From assembly GCA_029204225.1 (NCBI GenBank), contig CM055100.1:48543252-48607251 (forward strand): 64,000 nucleotides of DNA, read 5' to 3'. The translations under genes and the position numbers were made by a program. Position 1 is the first letter of the stretch, and each line of letters begins with the position of its first letter. This DNA is from Diphasiastrum complanatum (taxonomy: Eukaryota > Streptophyta > Lycopodiopsida > Lycopodiales > Lycopodiaceae). The notes beneath the pieces were generated by a model that worked only from the letters and a program-made list of their open reading frames with translations, did no database searches and was not told the origin of the DNA. Positions 11,785 through 23,734 of the stretch are shown here, piece after piece.

Positions 11785-12798
11785 TCATTCAGAGAGAAAT
11801 ATAGACTTTTTTGTTTCTGCAAGTGCGAAGCGAGATGAACCTGCTCTTTCAACATGATTGTGTATCATGACCCTAGAGTTGCTAGGCATGCAATAATATA
11901 CATTTACTGCACATGATTGTATGCAAATTGGTTTTCTCTTGCAATAAAAACACTCCAAAGTCCCATATCCATCAATAGACACTCCCAATGGTGGTCTACA
12001 TTTCAGCTCGCCAGTCCAACATTGTGGATTTGGTGCACCAGACAATCCGGGTGATCCACATAGTCCATTTATACACTAAAAAATACCACCACAATGATTT
12101 TTTCTTATAGTGCCTAGAAAACTAACATGTATTGTCACTGGTTTTGTCCAACAATGACCATCATAACATTGCTCCATCCTAGTCATGGGAGATTTGCCAC
12201 TTGCATGAAGCATAGGCAATTCAAATGCAATATTTCCATTGTAATTTGCAGGAAGCTCTTTCACTTTCTGTACTATGTTGCATTGCTTTAGTAATTTTCA
12301 AGGAACACTGCTATGAGAATTATTTTGCATAATTACATCGACAATACTATTCTCAATGTTTTCAACCTTTTTGTTATTTGTATCCTCAATGTCGCATAGA
12401 TCAATAACAACTCTGTATTTGGTATTATTAGCGCCTTGTGAATCACATGAAATTGTCTTTGCCACATACACAGATGACAAGGTACTGTCTAAGATGTAGT
12501 AGCTCAATGAGCCAAAATCTTGCACATGGTCCTATGAGACCAAGTCATCTGAAGTGCCTTGAGTGGCCACCATTGCAAACAACTCGATTTTTGTGCATGG
12601 ACAATCCATGCGTTTTGCCAAGATTGTTATATCCAACACGGCACGACCATCGGAGTTCGTAAGCTCAAGAAATTTCTCTCCAATACAATGGCAATAAACA
12701 ACAAAGTCTTCCCCTGAAGCCATGTAACTTATATCCAAAATATAAACACAGTTACAACATATATGAATGATAATCTTTAGGTCATTTGTGGAGCACAA
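11785..12798 (-). pseudogene. Decayed Cys/His-rich reading frame, probable transposon protein
   Basis: Four consecutive minus-strand frames (12798-12532, 12525-12298, 12264-12076, 12045-11785) lie in the same register and are separated only by single stops or stop clusters, so about 338 codons were once one frame. A likely start is the internal Met at about 12722 (MASGEDFVVYCHC). Visible features are several Cys-pair segments (CHC, CPC, CFYCKRKPIC) and a late segment VNVYYCMPSNSRVMIHNHVE that could coordinate zinc. I do not recognise the family. Its isolation among repeats points to a transposable-element protein rather than a host gene. Confidence 0.45.
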
Positions 12799-13886
12799 AT
12801 GACTACTATAATATTAATCACAAAATTGCCCCTAACACAAAAATAAAAAGATGGAAATTCCCCAAATTTTGCACACGAATTTTCCACTAAATAAGAATTG
12901 AGTAGAGTACATTTTATTGACATCCCTGCATGAAACCAAAACTGGTCTATGTGGATAACACATTCGATGTCATCACTAGATTAAGTGGCAAAGTTCTCCA
13001 TGTTTTCTGTTATTTCTATTATTTAATGTATGATAAGGCTTGGGCCGTGTTAGATGGTCAAGTCCCTATCCAAGTTTGATAGAATAGAAGAATAATAGTG
13101 ATGAGTTATATTTGAGTACGATCACATCTAATGACATAGTAATGATTTAGATCAAGATGGATTTTGGATTAAAGTGGTGATATGTATAGAAAAAGTTCAA
13201 GAAGATCGCACATTTAGAAATGAAGGCAAAATCACTAGATTAAGTGGCAAAGTTTTCAGAATCACTAGACAAGTATGGAATTTTCAGTCAAAATGTAACT
13301 AAAAGCTAATTTCTCACATCCACTCTTCTTATCCATCGCATGCCTCTACTTTTATTTCCAATATTGTCTCATATTAATATTAGTTAATAAACGAGTGAAA
13401 TTGAAAATGAAAAAATGGCTATTCCCACCTCCATAATAAACAACCTCAAGACTTTTACAGCTTAACGAGTATACGAGTTCAACCGAACTGAGTACATAAT
13501 GAACTAGACTGAACATATATCAAATCCATCACAATATATCTATCTACAAAAAATATAATATATCTCAAACACAACCATCCTTTCAAATACCAAAACATCA
13601 GCTACATGTGCCACCAAGGACTCATTAAACTTGCATAAAAGTACCCTCCAAATTATGGTTTACAATCCATTTAACACAAAAACATAACTCCAAAAAGTTA
13701 TCACCTGTACATCATAATAACATCCAAATATGAAACTCATATCTTATCAATGACATGCCAATCTAAATCTATCCAAAGTATCTAAACACAATTGAAGTTA
13801 ACTTGAAAATGTAACTATTAGCAAAAGTAAAACCCAATACCCTTTTGCAACAAAACATAAAATTTTACCTTATTGAAGAAACTTAT
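12799..13886. other. Unassigned AT-rich sequence
   Basis: No coding frame over 60 codons, no tandem repeats and no recognisable element. It separates the Cys/His-rich pseudogene from the candidate LTR. Confidence 0.4.
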
Positions 13887-14724
13887 GTTGGATTTATTTC
13901 CTCTACTCTCCTAAATCCCATTTTTATCTGCCTTCATTCATGCTGCAATTTTACTTGCGTTGTCGTGTAGTCTGCATATTTACATGTAAATTCTCACAGA
14001 CAAAGAAAAGACGAAAGAATCGCGACACTGTGTTTTTACACTGCCTTGGTGACAGACAAAAAAGGCGACATTGTCTTACAAAATGCCGAAGGTGCCCTAG
14101 AAAGCAAAGGCACCCTGTAAATCAATCCTGAGGCAATTCGTAAGTGTGACGCATTTTTCGCATCTTCACCAACGTTCACTTCAGCAAAGGCTGACGTCGC
14201 AACCTTTTCATGCTCACCCCATGCAGCTGCGCTAATAGATTGGACAACGACTGCAGCCACCCACGATCTCCTACAAACAACACATCCACTTTGTACTTTC
14301 TTCATCTGCACACCTGTAACATTGTGTATATATACATAATACCATTTGCGTATTCAGATTGATCAAGAGAGACAATTGATTGAGAGATTAAGATAAGCGT
14401 GTGTAAATCTAGCTTCAAAATCATTTGCACCACATAATTTGTCTAGCTATTCACAACAAATTATTCTTCTAGTGCTTTATTAATCAATGTTTAGCTACGT
14501 AATCAGAGTGACCGTGATTTCCACCACTAACGTTTTGTTCGTTCTGATAGGCGTAGTCATGCTTAGGAAAAGAGTCATATAGCTCATTTCACTGTGCACA
14601 AATACTTTTGGTTCGAGTTTCGTTTCTCGTTCGAGTTTCGCTTCTCATTCGTGTTCGTCTTTCTTTTCGAGCTATCTTTCGTTTCTCACACACGATTGAT
14701 TCTCTCCTCCCTCTTTCTCCAACA
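13887..14724 (+). repeat. Candidate 5' LTR of a Copia element
   Basis: The right boundary is firm: the sequence ends ctccaaca directly before a Copia primer-binding site. The left boundary is a guess, placed where tgttggattt gives TGTTGGA...TCCAACA terminal symmetry. A TATA-like run (tgtatatatacataat) lies near 14323. No 3' LTR partner exists in the window, so the length (838 bp) is unproven. Confidence 0.45.
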
Positions 14725-14742
14725 TGGTATCAGAGCCATTTT
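14725..14742 (+). other. Primer-binding site, initiator-Met tRNA type
   Basis: The sequence tggtatcagagccatttt begins right after the CA of the candidate LTR. TGGTATCAGAGC complements the 3' end of plant initiator methionine tRNA and is the standard Copia PBS. Confidence 0.85.
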
Positions 14743-14879
14743 CATAGCCTAATAAACTTCCACAATACAAGACTCTACTAGCCGATAGAGTAATTGTTTT
14801 CTTGTTCTGTATTTCTGTGTCAGATTTTCATAATTAAGTCACTGATAGTTTCTCCTATAACTTAGACTAATTCTTCCAC

Positions 14880-17785
14880 ATGGATTCCCAAGGGAAAGCC
14901 AGTCCTATCATGGACAAGCTTGATGGAGCCAATTACCATCTGTGGAAATTTAAGATGAAAACTGTACTAATGGCTAAAGAATTGTATGATGTTGTTACAA
15001 GCGTAGAAGGGAAACCCAAAGACGATGCAACAATCGCCAAATGGAGGCTGAAGGATGGAAAAGCCTTCGCGCTGATCATCCTCAATATTACGGATACTCA
15101 AATCGGCTATGTATCCGAGGCTCAGACATCGAAAAAAGTCTGGAACATCTTGAGCACACTATACGAAGTGCAAGATATAGCTTCCAAGCTACATCTCAGG
15201 AAGAAATTTTAATCCCTCAAGATGATGAATGGTGATTTTTTGCAGAATCACATTAATCAATTCAAGAACCTGCTAAGGCAAATGGCCGCTGTCGGATCTG
15301 TCATAGACGATCAAGAAGCAGTAATGCAACTGCTTACAAGCTTGCCAAGCTCATCCGACAGCTGGGTGATGATCATCATGACTCATCCAGAATTGACTCT
15401 TTCGAGAGTCATTACCATGTTGTTGCAGGAAGACACGCAGAGAAACGAAGCCTCAAGTTCCTCAACTGATTCTCATGCCTTATACACCAAGAAGAGCACG
15501 ACTAAGCAGAAGAAGAAGAAAGGCCCAAAGCAATCAAAGCCAGACCATAAACCAGCACAACATAAAGAACAGTTGAATCCGCAGACAAAGAAGGAGCTGT
15601 TCTACAGATACTACAAGCAAAACAACCACGAAATTCAAGACTGTTGGATACTGCAAGCGAAGAATAACAACAAGTGGCAAATGCAGGTGCAGAAGCTCCA
15701 CAACCTATTCAAGAAGTAGATCATGATGTCTTCATGACGACCATCAAGGAGCATCCGACAACAGTTCTTGGTTCTTGGATTCCGGAGCCACTCAGCATAT
15801 GACTAGCCTCATTGGCTGTTTCGAGTCCTATACACCTTACTTTACCCAAAAATATGTTCACCTTGGTGACAATAGCACACAAGCTATTAAAGGTGTAAGG
15901 CACTGTAAGATTGACCTTTGCAAATGGTCAGTCTAAGCTACTCTCTAAAGTCCTGTATGTACCAAATTTATCTACGAATCTACTCTCTGTAAGCATAATC
16001 ACAGATCTAGGAACATAGAGTAGAATTTGAATGTGATCAATGCAAAGTAGTTGATAGGACAGGCAAGATCCTAGCACTCGAAAAGAGTCATGGATACTTG
16101 TATAAATTAAGTCATTTTTTTTCTGTCTCTAGTCAGGCTCTCAGTACTTCTATTCATGCAAATAAAGGTTTACTTTGGCATTATAGACTTGGTCATTTAA
16201 GTCATGTTGTTGTACAACAAATGTCTAGACAATCTATTGTTCTTGATCTCAACTATCCTCGTCAAGTTACATGTCTGTCAAGACTGTCTAGTTGGTAAAC
16301 AGACTAGGAAACCATTTAAATCAAGCCATAAGCATATTGCTAGAGGATTGCTAGACGTTGTACATTCAAACATTTGTGGCCCGATGAAAAATCCTTCGTT
16401 GAAGAATGCCAAGTATTTTATAACTTTTATCGATGAATTTTCCAAAAGGACTATGGTGTACTTTATATAGAAGAAATTATGGACGTTGCAGCCATTACCA
16501 GATAAGCGAAAGACTGTACAATGCAAGTGGGTACACAAGCTGAAGTATGGACCGAATGGAAATATTTTAAAGTTTAAAGCCAGACTTGTAGCGAAGGGAT
16601 TTTCTTAGAGATATGGTATTGACTATGCTGAGACCTTCTCTCATGTCGTGAGACATTCATCCCTACTATAAGGGAAGCTCCTTAGATCCTGCTTACAAAT
16701 CCTAAACATAAAGGATAACACATTGTGGAGAAACCGCCCAACCAAGTAGAAGCATCCAATCAATCTCTAGAAGCCTCACCCCCAAGTCAAGGAACAAGAA
16801 GCATTAATGTAGAGTGAGAGCCTGGCAATGAATCAAGAACTATGATGAGGAGTAGAGCGAGTTTGGACCTCTTATATAGAGCCAAAAGCATCATGGGCAC
16901 ATAGCCATGCATAGTCCTATGTTTCCTATACATAGATTCACCTAGAATAGAGTCCTATGCATGGACCAACTATTTATAGAATTGTTATTGATAACTCTAC
17001 GCATGCATACACTGTCTCATACCTTGTCTAAACTCCATTTAGTGTGTTCTGGGCCTCACAAGGATATTAGTTACTTTCGGGTCACGTCTAGTATGACGTG
17101 GCATAACTAATAGCTTGTTTCACTGGAGTACTCGTGTATCCAAGACTAGGAGTATATTGTATCCTATGTACTGGTCATGGACATAACACTTATGTTTACT
17201 GTTTGCATATACAGTTGCTTATGATCTTAGGATTCACATCATGGATGAAAAGACATCGTTCTTGCATGGTGAGCTAGACAAAGAAGTCTACATGGATCAA
17301 CCTCCAAGCTACATTTCGAGCTCACTTCCTACTTATGCATGCAGAATGCATAGGAGTATCTACAGTCTAAAGCAATCACCGTGACAATGGTATAAGAAGA
17401 AAGATCAAGCCTTGAAATTCATAGGATTTAAGCCACTGATAGCTGATTCTAATGTTTATGTAAGAATTACAGATGGGAAGATCATCATTGTAGGTGTTTA
17501 TGTGGACGACACTCTGATACTCTGCAAAAGTGAAGAACTTATTGCTGAGGTGAAGTATGACATCTCGAAACATTTTGAGATTGCAAACCTAGGAGAAGCC
17601 AAATGTTATCTTGGCTTACAAATTGGCAAAGACTATGGATCAACCTTCATCAGTCATATACCCAGAAAATTTTAGAAGATTTCGGGATGGTGAATTGCAA
17701 AGGAGCAAATAGTCCAATGTCTGCAGGAATAATCCTTACAAATGAAGATTGCTCAAAGACTGAAGAGGAAAGAGAATTGATGTAG
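14880..17785 (+). pseudogene. Decayed Copia gag-pol polyprotein
   Basis: Domains in order: gag from ATG 14880 (MDSQGKASPIMDKLDGANYH, UBN2), one stop at about 15210 with the same frame resuming to 15719; the zinc knuckle is degraded (FYRYYKQNNHEIQDC lacks its first Cys pair). Protease follows near 15770 (WFLDSGATQHM-like), then the pre-integrase zinc segment (LLWHYRLGHL, about 16165) and the start of the integrase core (NICGPM...FITFIDEFSKRT). Most of the integrase is deleted: at about 16475 the frame jumps to reverse transcriptase (CKWVHKLKYGPNG, ARLVAKGF). RT is interrupted at about 16660-17205 and resumes with IHIMDEKTSFLHGELDKEVY and the catalytic VYVDDTL near 17495. RNase H and the 3' LTR are absent. 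It cannot be autonomous. Confidence 0.85.
16660..17210. mobile_element. Insertion of about 550 bp inside Copia reverse transcriptase
   Basis: The RT frame reads VVRHS up to about 16660 and picks up again at about 17220 (YDLRIHIMDEKTSF), positions that are adjacent in the family. The intervening block has no open frame and contains the near-palindromic phrase pair 'catgcatagtcctatg' / 'cctatgcatggacc'. It looks like a small non-coding element or solo LTR. I could not define terminal repeats or a target duplication. Confidence 0.5.
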
Positions 17786-20401
17786 ATATTTACAAATTCA
17801 ACTAAATTCAAATCTAAAACTTTAGAAGCAACATGTTTGTCTTGTTGAACAATACATGCACTGGTAGTACCACTACCACTAAATAATTTTAAAATCTAGT
17901 CCGTTGATGAGAAACAATATCAATTAATTGTTGTGGCTTTTGATAAGGACAAGCCACAAAATCCGTCATAGGATTTTTAAGCTTTGACTTTGCAATGAAA
18001 TAGAATATATAACCATTGGTTATTGTTCATTAGATGACAAGCGTTTAATGTTATACTATAACACCATTGGATTGACATTGGGCTTGTACTTAATGAAGAT
18101 CAAAAATAAAAAAAATTTAAAAGTAAATAAGAAACATTAAGATAATGAAAACATGGAATCATGTTAATCATAGAATACCTCAAAATTAAAACGTGAATTT
18201 AAAATTATTGAAGTTAAAAACTTACCACACATCATTGTCTATTCCCGCATCACAAAAAGTCCAAAGAGCTTTATGAACTGAAACGAACCGAAGCTGATTG
18301 CCAACTTAAATGAAAAACAACAACTTTCCATATATGAGAGGTTGTGACCTCGAGAAAACCTTGCATGACACTATGGATTTCAGTGAATTTAAATGGAGAA
18401 TCATCATTCAATGATTTCTTCATTTGAAATCCATATGGAATATCAGCAATGTATAATGTGTAGGGCCTTTTCTTCAAATATTTGATTTCAACATCCAAAA
18501 AAATAATTTCCTGAGAGCAATTAATAATCAAGCCTAAGCAAGGCTTTCAATATTTACATTGCTTCCATCAATTCTCAGCAAGTTTTCTTGTTACACCTAA
18601 GAATAAAGGAACAACCTGATATTTTTAATAATCACTACATTTTTGCACCTAATAAAAAACAAGCTGAATCATGATTCTTCAATCATAACACTTAATCCGA
18701 ATCATGATTTGTCAATCATAATTTACTAATTTCCAAGTCACACATAATTATTAGAGAACATGTGACAATATGTTTGAAACACACAATCCAAAAAATTATA
18801 AGAATCATTTTAAAATCTCTTTTCTTAGAAAAGTCTTGAACTTCATATGTATTCCTCATACTAGATATTTATTAGGAAATTTGAGTTATTTTAATTTCGT
18901 AATTCATCTGGTAGTCAGAGATAGAAAGCATACCAAAAGATTTTCTATACTAATTCCCTTCAACCACAAACTTTTAAGTTTCAGTCTTGAAACAATTTGA
19001 ATAGCCAAGATTATGTTGCAATCTAACTCAATTCAATTATTATTATTGGTTCCAACAGAGCTCGCTGGAATACTCAAAACTAACAGGTAAATTTATTACT
19101 AAGTCAAGAATTTATCTCTTACCAAGAACTACATATATTGTATGCATATAACATTTTCTAATGAATCTCTTAGGATTCACGAATTATGTGTCTCATAATC
19201 AATATATGAACAAACAAACAATATCTATTCGATTCTCTCGGACTGCATGTGTAACCAACTACCTTTTAATTATTCAAGAGTAGCATATTTACTCAAATTA
19301 GTTACTAATGTTTTAGAAATTACTAACTAAAAATTTTATAGCTCACCTATTTGTACAAGATTTCTATTTCTCCAAAGTAAATATTATATTTGGAAAATCT
19401 CTGTGATGGAGAAAACTAACCACACACTTTTAAAAAACTCACCTTTTGTAATAAATTTTTTTTTCTCCAATCAACCACTCCCTAGCCCCAGTACATATAC
19501 TAAAATTAGATTGACCATTACTAACTTTTAGGAGTGCAAGGGTAAAACATAAATTTATAGAGTCCTGATCCAAAGGAAAACATATATGTATTTGGTCATT
19601 TTGATCAATAGTATTTCTGATCATCTCCTCTACTATTCGAGAAAATGAATAATTCTCATAAAAATCAATTTCCAATTCTGCCCGAGTCCTAGATTGTTTA
19701 CAATAACAATCCTTAAAGGATCACTCTATTAAAGTTTTACTTCTTATGCAAATATTTTCTAAAAAGAACTATATATAGCAAATGGATTCACCAAGATAAC
19801 CAATCCTACCCTAACACCACCCCCTCTTCTTTCTTCTTTTTCTAAACCCCCTAAGTTTTTATAAAAAAATTGTTAACTAGATCCAAGAATTTATTGTCAT
19901 AATTATTGATCATCATAACATGTTCCTAACATGATTTATATATCAAACTTTATGGTCTTTCTAAACACTTCTTTCTCACCAGATGAGGTGTAACACTATG
20001 TTCTATCCAGATTGTCGGACTTTGAAATAGGAGCGAGGTCCTCGTTTGCAGAATGAGTTCCTCGTGAAGTTGCTGCAAAGCCATGGAAAAAGGTGAGCAA
20101 AACATAAAGTAGAGCTTATAAGCATACATACTTACAACACTTCTAATAGGAAGAGGCATATTTCTTCAATAGGAAGTAGATGAACTAAAACTAAAAGCCA
20201 AAACACATGCTGCACAAATAAATAAATTTGTTGAGTTATTTGTGATTAAGATGTCATTCAATTCAGGTCTTTAAGGGATTCAAACTTATGTGGGATGTGG
20301 GAAATGTTAGCTCTCATTGACTTCTGTTGAAGATCATGAAATTAACATGTTGATCATCTTACCTCAAAACATTAAAACACAAAAGCTTTGCTTTACCACC
20401 A
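17786..20401. other. AT-rich intergenic sequence downstream of the receptor kinase
   Basis: No credible gene. Small frames at 18271-18531 (-), 18770-19000 (+) and 19439-19675 (-) lack motifs. The right edge includes the 3' flank of the minus-strand kinase gene; no clear AATAAA on the minus strand is visible within the nearest 200 bp. Confidence 0.4.
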
Positions 20402-23020
20402 TCAAATACATGAATACTGAACGCAATTGTATCTGAATGTAAACAAATTTGCAGAGGGTGGCAGATCAATTGCTCTTTGGACTTTATAGCTATTAACTTT
20501 CTCACCTAATGAATGAGAAGCCGATGGTTGATGATCAGCATCACTATGTTGTGCCGAGTTTGAGTTTGATCTTGACTTTGGCAAAGGAGGATTTGAGACG
20601 TCCACACTGCCCTCCAGCATTTGCACCACCTTCCCCATGGTAGGCCTCAGGAATGCATCCTGCTGTACGCACCACAAAGCCACCTTCACCACTCTTTCCA
20701 CTTGCTGCAGCCTCGATTGGCTTTCGGCACCTGATTTCTGCAAAACTTCTGCGGCTGCAGCATGCATTTTGTCTTCCTCCATCTGTTGGAACGCCCACTC
20801 TCCAAAATCCAATCTTGTTGATTTTAGATCAAAGTTCTTCCTTCCTGCCAGGAGTTCTAGGAGCACCATTCCGTAGCTATACACATCAGCCTTCACAGTG
20901 ATGGCCTGGTTGGAAAACCATTCGGGTGCAACGTAGCCCCGCGTACCTCGCACAGTGGTGAAGGTGCGGGTTTGATCCTTCTGTAGTAACTTTGCCAAAC
21001 CGAAGTCCGACACTCTGGGCGTGAATTGATCGTCCAGCAGAATGTTCTGAGGCTTGATATCACAGTGGATAATGCACTCTCTGCACTCTTCGTGTAAATA
21101 GGCAATCGCTCGAGCAGTCCCAAGCCCAATGTTGAACCGAACACTCCACTCCAGCGGCTTTTCCTCGGGGGAATGATTTTCAAACAAGAACCTATCCAGC
21201 GATCCATTGCTCAAGTACTCATACACAAGCAGCCTCTGAGATCCCTCTGAGCAAAACCCATACAGACGAACGAGATTCATGTGATGGATACTTCCTATTG
21301 TCTCCACCTCTGCTTTGAATTCTTTTTCACCTTGGTGCAGCTTGTCCAGCTTCTTCACAGCTACTGGCCCGAAATCTGGAATCACTCCTTTGTACACTGA
21401 TCCAAAACCCCCACTCCCAAGCGTCTCGCTGAAATTGCGTGTTGCCGTTTGCATCTCTTTGTAGTTAAAACAGCTAAGTGCTCCTGGCGGTTTACTGTTT
21501 GATGCGCCTCCTTGCCTTGGCTGTCTCTTTATGTAAAGTACCACGCACATGAGAATGAAAACAACACTCGCTGAGACTGTCGAAGAAGCAACTCCGGATA
21601 TGACGAGACCTTTCTTCCTGCTACTTCTATCTTCGCAGGTAAATTGTCCAGTGGTGTATGGAGGATTTGGCGGTGATAAAGGCTGTGGACTTGGTGTAAA
21701 TCCTTCCGTCAATGGCGACGCTGATGTAGGCGACGAAGGTGGCAGTACTTGAGAACTTGCAACTTTCACACAAAATCTAATACCCAAGTCTGGTTTGCTC
21801 CAGCCGTCGATCAGGCCTCCAACTTTGAGATAGCATTTGCCAGATCCATCCGTGTAGTAAGCGACTCCAACACAGGCGCAGTCGCTGGAGCACAGCTGAG
21901 TGCAAGCAAGCTGGGGGATGTTGAGGTAGGGGCTAGAGGCCGTGTCATATTTCCTTGGAAAATCTGTGTTCTCCAATATTGCAAACTTGCTTCCGTTGGT
22001 GGTATCACAGCCATATGGTTTATCGATTGCGCAGCCTTGCGAGGCGACATGAGCATCAACCGGATGCCATCCGGGAGGGCAACCACAATGAATTCTGATG
22101 AAATCGGAGTAGCAAATTCCATACGGACCGCATAGGCCATCAATCGAGCAATCAAATGTCATTGCCTTCCACTGCTGTAACCATGATTCGCTGCTGAAAT
22201 CCCAGCTGTAGATCCTCAGGTTTCCATCTAGATCCAAGGTTAGGCGCCTTGGCGGCTGTGAGCCATAATCAGCGGCTATCCCCGACAAGAGTGCCGATCC
22301 TCCTGTGCCGTTGTATAGACCATAGTCTCCTGTGACTCCCATTATCCACAGTGTTAAGGGACTGGCTGAAGATACGTCATACAGTCCGGGCCAATAAAAT
22401 TGACTTGCATCGGGAAAAACCTGGCGATTGAACAGTTTCAGCCGACCGCCAGACAGCAAGGTGAACTCAAAATTTCCAGATGAGTAGTTGGTCGAGCTTT
22501 GCTGGCTGATCAAGCTCAATCCTTGCTTCAACTCTTGATTGGGAAGAAGAGTGTCGGTTGGATTGTTGAATGACTCCCAGACCGGCTGCGAGGATTGATT
22601 GAGCAGCACAAAGTTTCCTGTATCTCTCATTTCCGCTTTGATCACGTTGAGGCCTATGGTGTTGCTCGCCCAGACCCTGCTTTGAGAATTATTCAGCACG
22701 AGATTGCCACCGCTAGTGAATTCTAGAGTGGCAGCGTTGCTGACAAGACTGTCTCTGTTGGCCGACCATGCAATCGTTCTGGCGGAGATGTTGTTGAACC
22801 AGATACTAAGCAAGTACGCATTGTTGCCCACTTGGAGGAAGCCCATCGCAAAGTTCGTGCTGGGAGACACCCAGGTGACGTTTTGCATGGGAGTTAACTT
22901 GGACAGAAGAGTTATGTTCTGCATCTCTTGAGCAAAACTTACATGGAAGCATCCGCCGATTATGTACATCAGCAGCAGCAGGACACGAGTGCAGAAGCTG
23001 GCTGCCATTTCCAAATCCAA
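20402..23020 (-). CDS. G-type lectin S-receptor-like serine/threonine kinase, intronless
   Basis: An 872-aa single-exon receptor kinase of the plasma membrane. Seen in order: signal peptide (about 1-30, LLLLMYIIGGC core, cleavage near SFA-QEM); bulb-type mannose-binding lectin domain (about 45-165, with WSANRD and GNLVL); S-locus glycoprotein segment; EGF-like Cys cluster (about 290-330); PAN/apple domain (about 338-418, Cys-rich); a Pro/Ser-rich spacer (425-455); one transmembrane helix (about 471-497); then the kinase. Kinase landmarks are the glycine loop GSGGFG (535-540), ATP-binding Lys556 in VAVKK, catalytic HCDIKPQN (Asp654), DFG 672-674 and APE 698-700. All catalytic residues are present, so the enzyme should be active. 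The catalytic loop is HCD, not HRD, making it a non-RD kinase, a class often tied to immune perception. Ligand unknown. Met5 is an alternative start that leaves the signal peptide intact. Confidence 0.95.
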   Translation of the reverse strand: MDLEMAASFCTRVLLLLMYIIGGCFHVSFAQEMQNITLLSKLTPMQNVTWVSPSTNFAMGFLQVGNNAYLLSIWFNNISARTIAWSANRDSLVSNAATLEFTSGGNLVLNNSQSRVWASNTIGLNVIKAEMRDTGNFVLLNQSSQPVWESFNNPTDTLLPNQELKQGLSLISQQSSTNYSSGNFEFTLLSGGRLKLFNRQVFPDASQFYWPGLYDVSSASPLTLWIMGVTGDYGLYNGTGGSALLSGIAADYGSQPPRRLTLDLDGNLRIYSWDFSSESWLQQWKAMTFDCSIDGLCGPYGICYSDFIRIHCGCPPGWHPVDAHVASQGCAIDKPYGCDTTNGSKFAILENTDFPRKYDTASSPYLNIPQLACTQLCSSDCACVGVAYYTDGSGKCYLKVGGLIDGWSKPDLGIRFCVKVASSQVLPPSSPTSASPLTEGFTPSPQPLSPPNPPYTTGQFTCEDRSSRKKGLVISGVASSTVSASVVFILMCVVLYIKRQPRQGGASNSKPPGALSCFNYKEMQTATRNFSETLGSGGFGSVYKGVIPDFGPVAVKKLDKLHQGEKEFKAEVETIGSIHHMNLVRLYGFCSEGSQRLLVYEYLSNGSLDRFLFENHSPEEKPLEWSVRFNIGLGTARAIAYLHEECRECIIHCDIKPQNILLDDQFTPRVSDFGLAKLLQKDQTRTFTTVRGTRGYVAPEWFSNQAITVKADVYSYGMVLLELLAGRKNFDLKSTRLDFGEWAFQQMEEDKMHAAAAEVLQKSGAESQSRLQQVERVVKVALWCVQQDAFLRPTMGKVVQMLEGSVDVSNPPLPKSRSNSNSAQHSDADHQPSASHSLGEKVNSYKVQRAIDLPPSANLFTFRYNCVQYSCI

Positions 23021-23659
23021 TCATCACCTCACGAGACGGCTACCAGTTGTGGTAACAAAATCCGAAACCATGGCCTTGCATCTTAGCAACAAATTATTTA
23101 CTAAAACTAGTCCAACAAGCCCAAATAATCCATAGTTCAGGAGGAGCAGTGCTGATCAGTATAGATTATATGGCATTCGGGTGTATGAAATTAGCCAACA
23201 CACCCATACTTTGCTTTGTTTCGAGGTCATATATCAGCAACCTTCGCTCATTAATGTTGCTGGCTCGCATCCAACTTCGAGGGAATTTCTGCACTTTCAA
23301 AGTAAAAAAGGTTACAAGCTGTGTTGAAAATGAGCACCTTGGAGAAGTTTTTTCTTTTTGGCATCTTGATTTTTGTTTTCTGTTGACGAAAAGGGCTACT
23401 CGACTTGCAATTGCGTGAAGACTTTTACCAAGTTTTCACATAAAAGAATGTTATTTAGATTCATATTCCCAAAAAAAAGTCTACTATTTTTCTTTGTATT
23501 TTGAATGCATATTCAAAGGTGAAATTTGCTTGCAACTCGAATGCTACTCATTTTATCTAGAATTCTCATCCTTGGAATGCTTATCTAGAATTCTCATGGT
23601 GCACGTAATGCCTTGTGCTCAGGTGTCCTTTCAGAGTAAGTTTGGAGTACGTTGTGGAA
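23021..23659. promoter_or_regulatory. Upstream region of the receptor kinase gene
   Basis: About 640 bp between the kinase start codon and a GC-rich hairpin. It must contain the promoter of the minus-strand gene, but I could not pick a convincing TATA box or transcription start. An 89-aa plus-strand frame (23149-23418) has no recognisable features. Confidence 0.35.
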
Positions 23660-23734
23660 GGTCCACGGGCCTTCCTTGCAGGTCGGGCCCTGCCCTCGGG
23701 CTACCGCTCTCCCTGCAAGGAAGGCCCTCGGACC
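23660..23734. repeat. GC-rich hairpin
   Basis: The left arm 23660-23682 (contains gggccttccttgcagg) and the right arm 23711-23734 (contains ccctgcaaggaaggccc) are near-perfect reverse complements, with a loop of about 28 nt. The G+C content is far above the flanking AT-rich DNA. It could be the core of a small inverted-repeat transposon or a small-RNA precursor; neither is shown. Confidence 0.75.

Noticed and set aside
20544-23027. Several frames of 60-128 aa on both strands over the kinase gene
   Set aside because: Shadows of the 872-aa kinase frame with no motifs of their own.
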